The notes beneath the pieces are model-generated. The model did not search any database. It saw only the letters and a list, made by a program, of their open reading frames with translations, and was not told where the DNA came from. Shown piece by piece: positions 34,744-43,908 of a stretch of 64,000 nt of DNA. The translations under genes and the position numbers were made by a program. Within the stretch, counting starts at the first letter, position 1. Each line of letters starts with the position of its first letter. The stretch comes from a virus. The stretch covers positions 25,577 to 89,576 of the IMG/VR virus record IMGVR_UViG_3300028895_000704. The stretch is one strand, 5' to 3'.

Positions 34744-35483
34744 TGCCAAAGAACCTGCTCGAACCAGAATACCAGGACGCCTACAACAACTGGATGGCCG
34801 ACCCGAGCAAAACCAACACCGGCGCCATGCTTAAGGCCGTAAACCCGGTGCTCGACTCGGCGATGCGTGCCTACGGCGGTCCGTCGGCCTCCAGTGTCAC
34901 GCTGAAATCCCAGGCCAAGAAGATGGCCATCGAGGCAATGGGCACATACGACCCCAGCAAGGCCCCGCTGACATCGCACCTGATGACGCGGCTGCAGCGT
35001 CTCCGCCGGACCGCCGCGCAGCAGCGGCAGATCGTACGGATGCCGGAGCAGGTGGCGCTCGACCAGATGCAGACGGAGGCCGCGTACAAGGAGCTCGAGG
35101 ATGACCTCGGTCGTCCGCCGTCGGACAAGGAGCTGGCGAACTTCACCGGCCTGTCGGTCAAGCGGCTTGAGTACATCCGCAGCGGCACCCGGCCGATGGC
35201 GGCCAGCACGATCACCCAGATGACTGAGGAGGGTGGCGGCGGGTACGATCCGAGCGTCAAGCCGATGGTGGAGGACGACAGTGCGTGGCTGGAGCTGGTC
35301 TACGACGACATCGACGAGACCAACCAGTACATCATGGAGCGTGTGCTGGGGATGCATGGCCACAAGCCGCACAAGCCCAGCCAGGTCGCCAGGATGCTCA
35401 AGATCAGCCCGGCGGCAGTCAGCCACCGGATGGCGCAGATCCAGGCCAAACTCGACAAACGTGACGAGTTAGACATGATCTAG
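34743..35483 (+). CDS. Sigma70-family-like transcription factor
   Basis: A 246-aa protein. It shows a region-2-like block (LTSHLMTRLQRLRRT and QIVRMPEQ, about 80-105), a region-3 signature (DLGRPPSDKELANFTGLSV, about 122-140) and a C-terminal helix-turn-helix (KPSQVARMLKISPAAVSHRM, about 213-232) like region 4. This order is that of a compact alternative sigma factor. It starts on a one-base overlap with the putative hub gene, so it is co-expressed with late structural genes. It might direct host RNA polymerase to late promoters or be packaged. Sigma activity is inferred from motif order. Confidence 0.7.
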   Translation: MPKNLLEPEYQDAYNNWMADPSKTNTGAMLKAVNPVLDSAMRAYGGPSASSVTLKSQAKKMAIEAMGTYDPSKAPLTSHLMTRLQRLRRTAAQQRQIVRMPEQVALDQMQTEAAYKELEDDLGRPPSDKELANFTGLSVKRLEYIRSGTRPMAASTITQMTEEGGGGYDPSVKPMVEDDSAWLELVYDDIDETNQYIMERVLGMHGHKPHKPSQVARMLKISPAAVSHRMAQIQAKLDKRDELDMI

Positions 35484-35523
35484 GCGCTTAACTCGACAAA
35501 TATTACGACTTACAGGTGATCTC

Positions 35524-35943
35524 ATGGCAACGCCCGACACCAACTTCACGCAGCTGATGGACGACATGCAGAGCTTTGCGGACAAGACGCACAAGTATCT
35601 GACCCAGGACGGTACGCAGCGTCTGTGGATGATCCCCACCAACGCAAGCTCGCACGATCCGACCGACATCCAGTCGCTGGAGGACGGGTTCGACCGCAGC
35701 ACACTGAATGCAAACTACGCTGCTGAGTACAATGGCAGCGGCGAGGACCATGTCCGGGTGGTCATGGGCACCAACATGCAGATCTGTTACATGGGTATGA
35801 TGGAGCGGGCCTTCCGCGAGCGCCACCGCACCGCCTGCCGCCCGTTCTCCCACCTGGCCGGGCGCAAGAAGGCCCACGGCATTGCCGATGGCGTCCACAA
35901 GGGCTCTGTCTGGAAGCACGTGGATGACACGTTCAAGTCGTAG
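35524..35943 (+). CDS. Baseplate-region protein, unknown
   Basis: A 139-aa protein, alpha/beta, no recognised family. ACAGGTGATCTC before the ATG is a moderate Shine-Dalgarno. Basic C-terminal half (RHRTACRPFSHLAGRKKAHG). It lies between the sigma-like gene and two baseplate-type genes, and is likely part of the baseplate transcription unit. Confidence 0.6.
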   Translation: MATPDTNFTQLMDDMQSFADKTHKYLTQDGTQRLWMIPTNASSHDPTDIQSLEDGFDRSTLNANYAAEYNGSGEDHVRVVMGTNMQICYMGMMERAFRERHRTACRPFSHLAGRKKAHGIADGVHKGSVWKHVDDTFKS

Positions 35944-35952
35944 GAGTGCAGG

Positions 35953-36372
35953 ATGTATGACATTGAGCTCTGGCACGTCGAGCCCGACGGCATGGTGACC
36001 GCGGCCGGACTGACCGGCGTGCCGATCTCCGGCATCAGGAAGCTGGTACAGCGCTGGCTGATCGCTTTCCTGCAGGACCCGGACTCCAAGCTGTACAAGC
36101 ATCGTCGGATCCCGTACGGCACCTACTTTATGCCGCAGCTCCGAAAGGGTATGATGCGGTCAGAGATGGACGTGGTGGGCGGCTTCGCGCTGTCCAGGGC
36201 TATGGTACGCGGCGCGTTGGAGAGCGAGCAGCGGCCGACCGATCCGCCGGACGAGCTCTACAAGGACTCGACGCTCAACAAGATCGAGCTGATGCCAGGA
36301 CAAATGCATCTGCACATCACCATCGAGAGTCACGTGGACCAGATGGATATCGTCTTACCGATTGCAGTATAA
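35953..36372 (+). CDS. Putative baseplate wedge protein (gp25-like position)
   Basis: A 139-aa protein with GGAGTGCAGG before the ATG. It is immediately upstream of the baseplate J-like gene, where the gp25/gpW lysozyme-like wedge protein normally lies, and its size fits. The sequence contains GIRKLVQRWLIAFLQDPDSKLY, a helix often seen in this family near the N-terminus, and it ends in a strand-rich MHLHITIESHVDQMDIVLP. The family match is suggestive only. Confidence 0.5.
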   Translation: MYDIELWHVEPDGMVTAAGLTGVPISGIRKLVQRWLIAFLQDPDSKLYKHRRIPYGTYFMPQLRKGMMRSEMDVVGGFALSRAMVRGALESEQRPTDPPDELYKDSTLNKIELMPGQMHLHITIESHVDQMDIVLPIAV

Positions 36373-36382
36373 AGGAAGCACA

Positions 36383-37912
36383 ATGGAACTCCCGCATCTG
36401 AACGATCTCCCGCCGGAGACCGTCGACAAAGCGCGTGAATTCGCCCAACAGTTCCTCCAGGAGCGCTATCCGGACATGGAGCTGGACCGGGGCATGCTCG
36501 GAGAGCTGGTGACCGGTATGCATGCCGTTATGCATGCTGCGAATCTGGAGATGATCGAGCGGTTCCGCCGATCGCTGAGCCTGGCGCTGGTCGAAGAGGA
36601 CCCCTCCCGCACCTACCGGGAGGTCACCGACGGATGGTTGAACAGCTTCGGCATCCAGCGGGACCCGGCCGGCTTCGCTTCTGGCCGCGTGCTGGTAGTC
36701 TTCGACCGCCCAGACCGGCAGATCTTCTCCAAAGACAACCGCTGGATCAGCGGCGGCAACCACTTCGAAGTGGACGTGCACACAGAGGTCGAACCGGTGC
36801 CTGTCGACAACAACCGCTGGATCTACGACATCAACGTCCACGCAATGCACCCAGGCCCGGGCAGCAAGCTGCGCGCCAACACCAAGCTGGCCCCGCTGCA
36901 TCCGCCGACCGGCTTCGTCGAGGCGTGGGCGATCGAGGACTTCGAGGGCGGTGAGTCGGCAGCGAGCACTGCTGACCTGGCCCAGCAGCTGAAAACCCGT
37001 GCGGCCCCGCCTGGGTTCGCTAACCGCCAGACAATTACATCGCTAATCCGCGGCATCAACCACGACTGCAGCACGGTAGAGGATGTGTCCGTGGTCGGCG
37101 CCAACGACAAGGAGATGACCAGGGACGGCGGGCACGGCGGGAAGATTGACATCTACGTCAGGTCGGCCAAATACCCTGTGGTGCGGCACCTGCTGAAGAC
37201 AGCGAAGGAGATCGGGCCGGACAACCTCTACGCCATCAACATCGACGCGTCGGACGCCCCGGGCTACTACCGCATCCAGAACTTGCGGCAGCTCAGCCAA
37301 GGCCTGCAGGAGCCCCACATCCCAATCCGCAAAGACATACGCCTCATCGACGAGCACGCAGGCGGGCGGAACGGCACGACCGTTCTGGCTACCAGGGACG
37401 CCGTCTACACGTGCTACCAGCGTGGGCAGATCAAGTTCAAGGACCCCAACCCGCCGGAGGATCTGCAGTACACCTGCCAGGCGCTGATGATGCCGTGGCT
37501 TGACCAGATCCAGAGACACATCGACCACCCGGATATCCGGCCGCCGGCTGCCGACGTGCTGATCCGCGCGCCGATACCGTGCTTCGTCACCGTCTACATC
37601 AGCCTGTACAAGACGCACGACGTCGTCACGGATCACTTGGAGATCGCTCTCAAGTCTGAGGTCGCCAACCTCGTGAATTCGCAGGGCATTAGTGGTAAGC
37701 TATTTGTGAACGACATCGTGGCCAAGCTCGGCCCAATGCTGCCACCCAACGTGAAGCTCGAGGACGTCTCCGTGGATGGAGTTGTGAAGCACTTGGACGG
37801 AGACGACGACACCCTCGTTGACGTGTCTGACATCCTGACGGCCACGCGAAACGACAAGACGATCGCCATGTTTTGCGAGCCAGAGTCAGTCCGAATCGAC
37901 TACTACCGTTAG
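36383..37912 (+). CDS. Putative baseplate J-like wedge protein
   Basis: A 509-aa protein; the start at 36383 has AAAGGAAGC just upstream. The helical N-terminus (MHAVMHAANLEMIERFRRS) followed by a beta domain and the section RQTITSLIRGINHDCSTVEDVSVVGAND, then IDIYVRSAKYPVV, follows the outline of baseplate J/gp47 proteins. In these an N-terminal helix pair precedes a domain with conserved ITS and V-V-G turns. The C-terminus (ALKSEVANLVNSQGISGKLF) also fits. It would form the wedge ring that connects the hub to fibres. A 163-bp non-coding gap follows. Confidence 0.65.
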   Translation: MELPHLNDLPPETVDKAREFAQQFLQERYPDMELDRGMLGELVTGMHAVMHAANLEMIERFRRSLSLALVEEDPSRTYREVTDGWLNSFGIQRDPAGFASGRVLVVFDRPDRQIFSKDNRWISGGNHFEVDVHTEVEPVPVDNNRWIYDINVHAMHPGPGSKLRANTKLAPLHPPTGFVEAWAIEDFEGGESAASTADLAQQLKTRAAPPGFANRQTITSLIRGINHDCSTVEDVSVVGANDKEMTRDGGHGGKIDIYVRSAKYPVVRHLLKTAKEIGPDNLYAINIDASDAPGYYRIQNLRQLSQGLQEPHIPIRKDIRLIDEHAGGRNGTTVLATRDAVYTCYQRGQIKFKDPNPPEDLQYTCQALMMPWLDQIQRHIDHPDIRPPAADVLIRAPIPCFVTVYISLYKTHDVVTDHLEIALKSEVANLVNSQGISGKLFVNDIVAKLGPMLPPNVKLEDVSVDGVVKHLDGDDDTLVDVSDILTATRNDKTIAMFCEPESVRIDYYR

Positions 37913-37947
37913 CGCGAGATAGTTAAAGACTTTTATGAATAACTGCC

Positions 37948-38093
37948 CACTTACATAAGCGGCCCCTCGGACGTTACCCCCATACCCCTGTACGTACAAA
38001 TGCCGTACACGCAACTCAAAGCAGGCCAACGACTTAGAATTTTGTGTAACGCAAAGGGGGTGTAGTGTATATCCTATGAGCACTTACATAAGC
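37948..38093 (+). repeat. Direct repeat pair flanking an AT-rich gap
   Basis: The 13-mer CACTTACATAAGC occurs at 37948-37960 and again at 38081-38093, 133 bp apart; the second copy lies in the first codons of the next gene. Between them is a palindrome TGTACGTACA (37989-37998) and A/T-rich sequence with no obvious gene. It may be a duplicated 5' end or a regulatory repeat. Confidence 0.5.
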
Positions 38094-39059
38094 CCGAGCG
38101 GTGCCCCACACAACCCCCGTATTTTTCACGACCCAAGCACAATTCTTGGTGTCCTAGGCTCTTTGTGGACAAAGACTTACGGCGACGGCTTAGTCGTTGA
38201 GAATATGGCGCAGACAGTTTTGCAAAATTTTACGCAAGAGTACCTGAATCTCTGCGAGACGGCAGCTTGTGTGTCACGATTCGACATTCCGCTGTACCAC
38301 ACTGAGAACTGGGCGCTGCTCGAACTACACCGCAGCGGGGTGCGCAACGATAGTCTAGGGTGCGCAACGCTAAAACTTCCTGGGCCGGTCGACGTGCGGT
38401 TGCTGATGAACAGGATCATAGAACCTAGCGTAGTACTTTGTCCGGGCACTGACTTTTATGTGGAGAAAGGGTACATCACCTTCCGCAAGAACCCTTTCGA
38501 CAACCCGCTGATCCCCCAAGATGGGGACGGCACCCTCGCGCTGTGGGGCTTCCGCGCAGAATACGACTACGAATATCTCTACAACCACTTCGGTTACCTG
38601 CTGGGATTGCGTATGTCGACCAGCCAAGAGTACAAAGATACTATCAATGCCATCATGGATGCGCTGTCCGAAGGGCTCACACTGACCAAGCTCAATGCCA
38701 TCCTGGCCATCATGACGGGCACCCCATTGGTAAAGGAGCCCAAGGAGATCGTTCAGAGCCTCTCAGAGGACCGTAGAGGGCCGTTCGTGGTCACGGACCA
38801 CAATGTCTACCGTTTGCCGCCGAGGGCCGCGTACGGGCTCCACAGAGGCTCTGAGCTGCTGTGCGGCCAACAGCTGGTCCCCGAGTACCGCGTCTACGAG
38901 CCTGGCCGCGGCGACGACATTAGCGAGTTTACCCAACTTACCTTGCCCAGTACTAGCAACGCTATCGTGATAATGACGCGGCACGCCGACATCGATCTGG
39001 ACCTGCTCCGGCAGATCCTGCCGCCGGAGCTGTCGGTACACGCCGTCAAGGGGCCGTAA
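38076..39059 (+). CDS. Virion protein after the baseplate genes, unknown
   Basis: A 327-aa protein. GGGGG lies far upstream of the ATG, so initiation is not clearly explained. The 5' third is less GC-rich than the neighbours. Mixed alpha/beta, with TKTYGDGLVVENMAQTVLQN near the N-terminus and an acidic HADIDLDLLRQILPPELS at the end. Position after the J-like wedge suggests a further wedge or tail-fibre connector, but no family is recognised. Confidence 0.6.
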   Translation: MSTYISPSGAPHNPRIFHDPSTILGVLGSLWTKTYGDGLVVENMAQTVLQNFTQEYLNLCETAACVSRFDIPLYHTENWALLELHRSGVRNDSLGCATLKLPGPVDVRLLMNRIIEPSVVLCPGTDFYVEKGYITFRKNPFDNPLIPQDGDGTLALWGFRAEYDYEYLYNHFGYLLGLRMSTSQEYKDTINAIMDALSEGLTLTKLNAILAIMTGTPLVKEPKEIVQSLSEDRRGPFVVTDHNVYRLPPRAAYGLHRGSELLCGQQLVPEYRVYEPGRGDDISEFTQLTLPSTSNAIVIMTRHADIDLDLLRQILPPELSVHAVKGP

Positions 39060-40834
39060 TGAGCGCACCACAATCATGCTCGATGCCGACGTTCGATTTC
39101 GGCATGCACATCAGCACTTCCGAATTCAGCATGGTCGCGATGGACTGTGCTGTTTGGCGGTGGTGCCCGTGCGATGGCGATACGGACTGGATGCACTGCT
39201 CGATGCAGGCGTCGGTGTGTGAGGCTGCGGAGAACAACGGGCCGGAGTGCGGCGGCGACGGGACCTGGGAGTTTGTCTGCGGCGACGAGTCGATCGGTCC
39301 GCCGTGCATCACCGGGAGGTTCTACGGCGAGGGCGTCGTGATCTGCCGGTGCCCGACGGACCCGGAGCAGAGCAGCACCAGCTTGTACGAACCAGAGATC
39401 TCCGTCGGCGAATGGTCCTGCTCCGGCGCGCCGCCCGGGCCGTTCCCGTGGTTCGTCGACTGGGGTCCGTACTCGCCCGGCGGATATGTCCCGGATATCC
39501 TATTCGCCGACGACCCGCCCGGACCGGGGGCTAAAGGCGCGTGGACATGGTGTCCATGTAGCGGCGAAGTCCAGATGTCCAACTCGATCGGTGACTGCCC
39601 GTTCCCGGGCAACTGCGATAGCGATTCCGCGGGGCCTGGCGAATGGCTCTTCCGCGGAGGTTCGTCGGATCTCGGTCCGCCGCCGATCGTCGGCCGGTTC
39701 TACGGCGAGACAGTGTTCATCGGCTTCTGCTGCCAGGACGAGACGAGCACGGAGATGTCCTCGTATGTACCGGAGACGTCGGACAGCTGCTCCATGCCGG
39801 AGTTCCCGTTCTTCTGGTGGGACATGGATCTCGAGCTGATCCCGGAGGGCTGGAACGACGACGGCGCCGGCTGCGGGCTCGACGGGATCTGCGGCGGGTG
39901 GATCTGGTGTCCCTGCAACGAGGCGGCTGATCCGTGCGCCATCACGTACCCCAGCAACCCAACATGCCCATTCCCAGGGACGTCGACACAGATCGATCCG
40001 GGTGAGTGGCTGCCGTACGAAGGGGGTGAAGACCCCGGACCGCCGCCGATCAAGGGACGGTTCTACGGCGAGCTCGTGTATTACTGCGCCTGCGAGGTGC
40101 AGGAGAGCGTGTCGGTGTCGTCGTCGTCCTCGTTCGCCGCCGACTGTGCCTGCGAGCTGTCCGGACTGGAAGTCACGGGCAACATGTCGCCGAACGTGAC
40201 TGGGATCTACAACGTGGGCGGCTGGTACAACGGCCAGCTGTACTACACCAGCTGCGACGTGCCGGGCTACTACATCGTCTTCGATGACGATCCGTTCTCG
40301 CCGTCGTGGTGGCTGCAAGACACGCCGCCCGGGACGCCGTATGACACGTACGCCTGGCAGATGTACGTGGTCGCAATCGGCGATCCGCCAACCGGTTCGT
40401 ACTCAAACTACGGCGCCGGGAGCGGTGACGCCACGGTAGATTGCTGCAGCAACTGCCTCACGGACTGCAGCAACTGCCAGTCGACGGCGACGCTGAGCAT
40501 CTCGGGGCTGAGCGGCAGCATTTGTAGTGGGATGAACGGGAACATCTCGCTGGCCAAGACCGGGTCGGGCACGGACTGCTACTACTTCGCTACCAACTTC
40601 CCGTCCACGTGCATCCAGGCATCGTACTGGTTGACCTGTGACTGCGGCGCCTGGGTCGTGTCCATCCAGGGGTCGTCGTGTGGGCCCGGCTTCGACAAGG
40701 AGCCGGGCTGGACGAGCGAGCCGCGCGAGCCGTCAGGGGCATCGCGGTGCCCGCCGACCGGCGCCTACACGATGCACATTTCCATTGATGACTGTCCGAG
40801 CCAGATACCAACCGTCAGTGTGAGTTTCCCGTAA
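39059..40834 (+). CDS. Cysteine-rich triple-repeat virion protein
   Basis: A 591-aa, Cys/Gly/Pro/Ser-rich protein. Three repeats of about 120 residues each hold a WxWCPC motif (WRWCPC, WTWCPC, WIWCPC) and the hallmark GPPxIxGRFYGExV (near residues 81, 205 and 327), ending in Cys pairs and Ser-rich linkers. A fourth region (380-591) has CCSNCLTDCSNCQS and SGLSGSICSGM-type segments. No family is recognised. It starts on a one-base overlap with the previous gene and precedes the glycosyltransferases. The Cys content suggests disulphides (extracellular virion part) or zinc sites. A host-binding or decoration role is inferred from position. Confidence 0.7.
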   Translation: MSAPQSCSMPTFDFGMHISTSEFSMVAMDCAVWRWCPCDGDTDWMHCSMQASVCEAAENNGPECGGDGTWEFVCGDESIGPPCITGRFYGEGVVICRCPTDPEQSSTSLYEPEISVGEWSCSGAPPGPFPWFVDWGPYSPGGYVPDILFADDPPGPGAKGAWTWCPCSGEVQMSNSIGDCPFPGNCDSDSAGPGEWLFRGGSSDLGPPPIVGRFYGETVFIGFCCQDETSTEMSSYVPETSDSCSMPEFPFFWWDMDLELIPEGWNDDGAGCGLDGICGGWIWCPCNEAADPCAITYPSNPTCPFPGTSTQIDPGEWLPYEGGEDPGPPPIKGRFYGELVYYCACEVQESVSVSSSSSFAADCACELSGLEVTGNMSPNVTGIYNVGGWYNGQLYYTSCDVPGYYIVFDDDPFSPSWWLQDTPPGTPYDTYAWQMYVVAIGDPPTGSYSNYGAGSGDATVDCCSNCLTDCSNCQSTATLSISGLSGSICSGMNGNISLAKTGSGTDCYYFATNFPSTCIQASYWLTCDCGAWVVSIQGSSCGPGFDKEPGWTSEPREPSGASRCPPTGAYTMHISIDDCPSQIPTVSVSFP

Positions 40835-41910
40835 TGTCCACGATTGTCTACACGCTATTGTCGCACCGCGGAGACATGCTGCAGGCGCAGCTGAAGATGA
40901 TCCGCGAGAACATGAACGATGTGTCACGCATCGTTGCCGTGCAGGGTCCGTTCGGGACGAACCCTTGGATCTCTGCAGGGACCAAGATGATGACCCCGGT
41001 GAAGGCAGAGGAGCTCGGCATCGAGTTGCTGACCGGTGCCCAGGTCGTCGGCGGCTTCCAGATCTCCCACCGGGTACCGCTGCTCATCAACCAGTGCATC
41101 GAACACGCGCTGGCGCAGCCCGAGCGGTTCATGGCGGTGTTTCACGGGGACCTGGTGCCCTATTTGAAGACAGATGCACGCGTACTGCTGTCCGACTTTG
41201 AAGTTGCGGCGCGCGGCGCGGCAATGCCAGAGGGCCAGCGGATATGGCCTACCTGGTTCGCCTTGGATACTGAGGCGCCGCGCGCCCAGAAGACACGGCT
41301 GCATCGGTTCTACCTGGTCGGCGGAGCCGCGTCCAAGCTATGGCGGGCGCACCAGGCGACGCAGTTCACGCACGAGCTGCCCGACAGCCTGCAGACGCTG
41401 CCGCAGCTGGCCACGTACCGGTACGAATGGTGTGAGCCCACGCTACTACACTTGAACCAGATGACTGTAGTCGACGACGATGCCAACGCACATAAGCTGG
41501 ACGGGTTAGAGGAGGCGTCCGGCGTGTCGCTACCACGTGGCGACGTGTGCGTTGAAATCGTCAACACCGGCGACCTGCCGTTCTTCCGGCCGAAGCGGAT
41601 CGGACCGATGGCCCGGACGCCTGTGAAGAGCGCCAAGTTGTCCTCCAACTACGTGACCAAGTTCGTACTCGCCATGCAGAACTGGGTCACCGCCGGCACG
41701 CCGGAGCGGAACGACGAGGAGCGGATCTACATCTACAACGAGTGCTGCCTCAAGTGTCCCAATCTAGTGGACAACACGTGCACATCGTGCGGCTCGAGCG
41801 TTCGCGGCGACGAGCCGGGAGTCACCAGTCGTTTGACGCAGGTCAGCGACAAGCCTATCCTCAACAAGATACGGATGGCAACCGAACACTGTCCTATCTG
41901 GCAGTGGTAG
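40834..41910 (+). CDS. Glycosyltransferase-like protein with C-terminal zinc motif
   Basis: A 358-aa protein. The N-terminus (TIVYTLLSHRGDMLQAQLKM) and the MAVFHGDLVPY section (about 98-108) recall GT-A folds with a DxD-like HGD site, though the aspartate motif is not classical. The C-terminus has CCLKCPNLVDNTCTSCGSSV followed by KIRMATEHCPIWQW, a Cys cluster with a terminal CPxxxW that I associate with phage glycosyltransferase-neighbouring proteins. It is chained to the Cys-rich protein by TAATG and precedes the dual glycosyltransferase. Substrate unknown. Confidence 0.5.
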   Translation: MSTIVYTLLSHRGDMLQAQLKMIRENMNDVSRIVAVQGPFGTNPWISAGTKMMTPVKAEELGIELLTGAQVVGGFQISHRVPLLINQCIEHALAQPERFMAVFHGDLVPYLKTDARVLLSDFEVAARGAAMPEGQRIWPTWFALDTEAPRAQKTRLHRFYLVGGAASKLWRAHQATQFTHELPDSLQTLPQLATYRYEWCEPTLLHLNQMTVVDDDANAHKLDGLEEASGVSLPRGDVCVEIVNTGDLPFFRPKRIGPMARTPVKSAKLSSNYVTKFVLAMQNWVTAGTPERNDEERIYIYNECCLKCPNLVDNTCTSCGSSVRGDEPGVTSRLTQVSDKPILNKIRMATEHCPIWQW

Positions 41911-41932
41911 ATTTTATTCACAGGAATAAAAT
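41911..41932 (+). promoter_or_regulatory. Inverted repeat covering a start codon
   Basis: ATTTTATTC (41911-41919), ACAG, GAATAAAAT (41924-41932) is a perfect 9-bp inverted repeat in an A/T-rich gap. It includes part of the Shine-Dalgarno AGGAA and the AT of the ATG of the glycosyltransferase gene. It could fold in the mRNA and limit initiation, or act as an operator. The 11-mer ATTTTATTCAC recurs at 52655-52665. Confidence 0.45.
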
Positions 41933-43901
41933 GTCCGAGAAGATCGTCCTCACACACGGCTGCGCCCCAGGCGACATCGTCTGCATGACGGCGCTGCCAC
42001 GGGACATCCAGGCGGCATACCCCGGGAAGTACGAGATCCACGTGGCGACGCACGCCAAGACGCTGTGGAAGAACAACCCGCACGTCGCCGGGGTCTACAG
42101 CAAGCCGCAGCGTGGCCTGCGCCAGATCAAGATCGACTACGGCTGGGCCATCCGGCAGATCACGGCTAACAAGCTGCACTTCATCACGGCATTTCATCGT
42201 GACTTCTTCAGACGCGAGAAGCTCCAAGTGCCCGTGCTCTATCCGAAGGGTGACCTGTACATCGACACGTGGAAGGAATCCAACCCGCCGATCCAGGGCC
42301 GGTACTGGGTTGTTATCGCGGGCGGAAAATCCGACTTCACGTGCAAGATCTGGTCGTCCCGCCGCTGGCAGATGGTCGTCGACCAGCTCGGCGAGCGGGG
42401 CATCACGGTTGTCCAGTGCGGTGCGACCCACAAAGGCCCGCCCCAGAACTGGCAGCCTGAACTGAGTAACGTAGTTAATCTAGTCGACCAAACCAACCTG
42501 AGGGAGATGTTATGGCTAATCAAACACGCGGACGGCGTGATCTGCCACGTGACGTTTGCGGCGCACGTGGCCGCGGTGTTCGACAAACCATGCGTGGTGA
42601 TCGCCGGGGGGCGGGAGCACTGGTGGTGGGAAGCCTATGTGAACGTCGCCGGAGTAAGACACTTCGGACCATATGCCCAGGATGTGGTGACACCTCACCG
42701 ATTCCTACATACCCAGGATCTGCTAGACTGTTGTAAGGGGCGGGGATGCTGGAAGAACAAGGTGACCAGGGCTGAGCCGGACAAGGGCCGGTCGTACTGC
42801 AAACTCCCGGTCGCCGACGGGTTCGGCCAGACGATCCCCAAGTGCCTTGAAATGATCACAGTTGACCATGTCGTAGAGGCTGTCATGACCTATTACGAAG
42901 ACGGAACCCTGCCGCCCATCTCGCAGAACCCGCAGGAGAAGATCGTGCTGCCGACCGGCGACCCGCCACCGCAGCCCGTGGTTCCGAAGACCACGCTCGA
43001 TCTGTTCGCCCCGATCGACGAGCTGATGGCGCAGGTGCAGCAGCCGACACCGCCGCCAGACGACATGCTGCACAACTTCGCAGTGATGAAAGGCGACAAC
43101 CCGGAGAAGCCGATCGTTGCCGACCCCTGGGACCACGAGTTCCTCGGGGGCCATGCGACGCTGTGCGTCCTCATGTACGGCGACTACCACGATATGCACA
43201 AGGCATGCCTCGACAGCATCATCCGCACGACTGCGCCCGCGCGCGTGCAGATCCGAGTTGGGGGTAACGCCCTCTGCCCGGGCACACGGCACTACCTGGA
43301 GGCGCTGCATGCCAGCGGCGAGATCCACAAGCTCTACATCAATCCGACCAACGACAAGAAGTACCCGGTGATGCGCCGGATGTTCCACGATCGGGAGGAC
43401 CCGATCACCGACAAGTGGGTCCTCTGGTTCGACGATGACACGATCTGCAACCGGGACCCGAAGTGGTTCCACAAGCTGGGCCACAAGATCATCGCCGAGT
43501 ACCCTCGGGGCGCGCGGATGTTTGGCGACCTGCTGTACTCGACGTTCAACCCCACCCAGATGGCCTGGATTGTCTCCCGCCCGTGGTACAAGGGCCGGAA
43601 CTTCCAGATGAAGAACCGTCGGGAGGCGCCAAACGGCAACAAAGTCTTTTTCGCAAGCGGGGCCTTCTGGGCGTTGTCAACTGAGGTTATGTACGCCGCG
43701 GGCATCCCCGACGAGCAGTTCGGCCACAACGGCGGGGACTACATGATCGGGGAGCAGGTGTGGCAGGCCGGGTACCATACGGCCGACTGGAACAAGGGAA
43801 AACGGTTCGTCCACTCGTCTTCCGTCGGGCGGCGGGGGCTGGATGAGGTCCATACGGGGATGCCGGGCTGGGTGCCAGGCGGGGTATCCAAAAGACGCTG
43901 A
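41931..43901 (+). CDS. Bifunctional glycosyltransferase (GT9-like + GT-A)
   Basis: A 656-aa protein made of two transferase domains. The N-terminal half (1-310) is of the heptosyltransferase/GT9 type: LTHGCAPGDIVCMTALPRDI at the start, and ADGVICHVTFAAHVAAVF with VVIAGGREHWWWEAY at about 200-240, the nucleotide-sugar side. A proline-rich linker (about 335-390) leads to a GT-A domain (400-656) with GHATLCVLMYGDYHDMHKA, the metal-binding WFDDDT at about 500, and GGDYMIGEQVWQAGY near the end. It would add sugars to virion, DNA or lipopolysaccharide acceptors. The start at 41931 has AGGAA upstream. Confidence 0.7.
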   Translation: MSEKIVLTHGCAPGDIVCMTALPRDIQAAYPGKYEIHVATHAKTLWKNNPHVAGVYSKPQRGLRQIKIDYGWAIRQITANKLHFITAFHRDFFRREKLQVPVLYPKGDLYIDTWKESNPPIQGRYWVVIAGGKSDFTCKIWSSRRWQMVVDQLGERGITVVQCGATHKGPPQNWQPELSNVVNLVDQTNLREMLWLIKHADGVICHVTFAAHVAAVFDKPCVVIAGGREHWWWEAYVNVAGVRHFGPYAQDVVTPHRFLHTQDLLDCCKGRGCWKNKVTRAEPDKGRSYCKLPVADGFGQTIPKCLEMITVDHVVEAVMTYYEDGTLPPISQNPQEKIVLPTGDPPPQPVVPKTTLDLFAPIDELMAQVQQPTPPPDDMLHNFAVMKGDNPEKPIVADPWDHEFLGGHATLCVLMYGDYHDMHKACLDSIIRTTAPARVQIRVGGNALCPGTRHYLEALHASGEIHKLYINPTNDKKYPVMRRMFHDREDPITDKWVLWFDDDTICNRDPKWFHKLGHKIIAEYPRGARMFGDLLYSTFNPTQMAWIVSRPWYKGRNFQMKNRREAPNGNKVFFASGAFWALSTEVMYAAGIPDEQFGHNGGDYMIGEQVWQAGYHTADWNKGKRFVHSSSVGRRGLDEVHTGMPGWVPGGVSKRR

Positions 43902-43908
43902 TAGTGCG

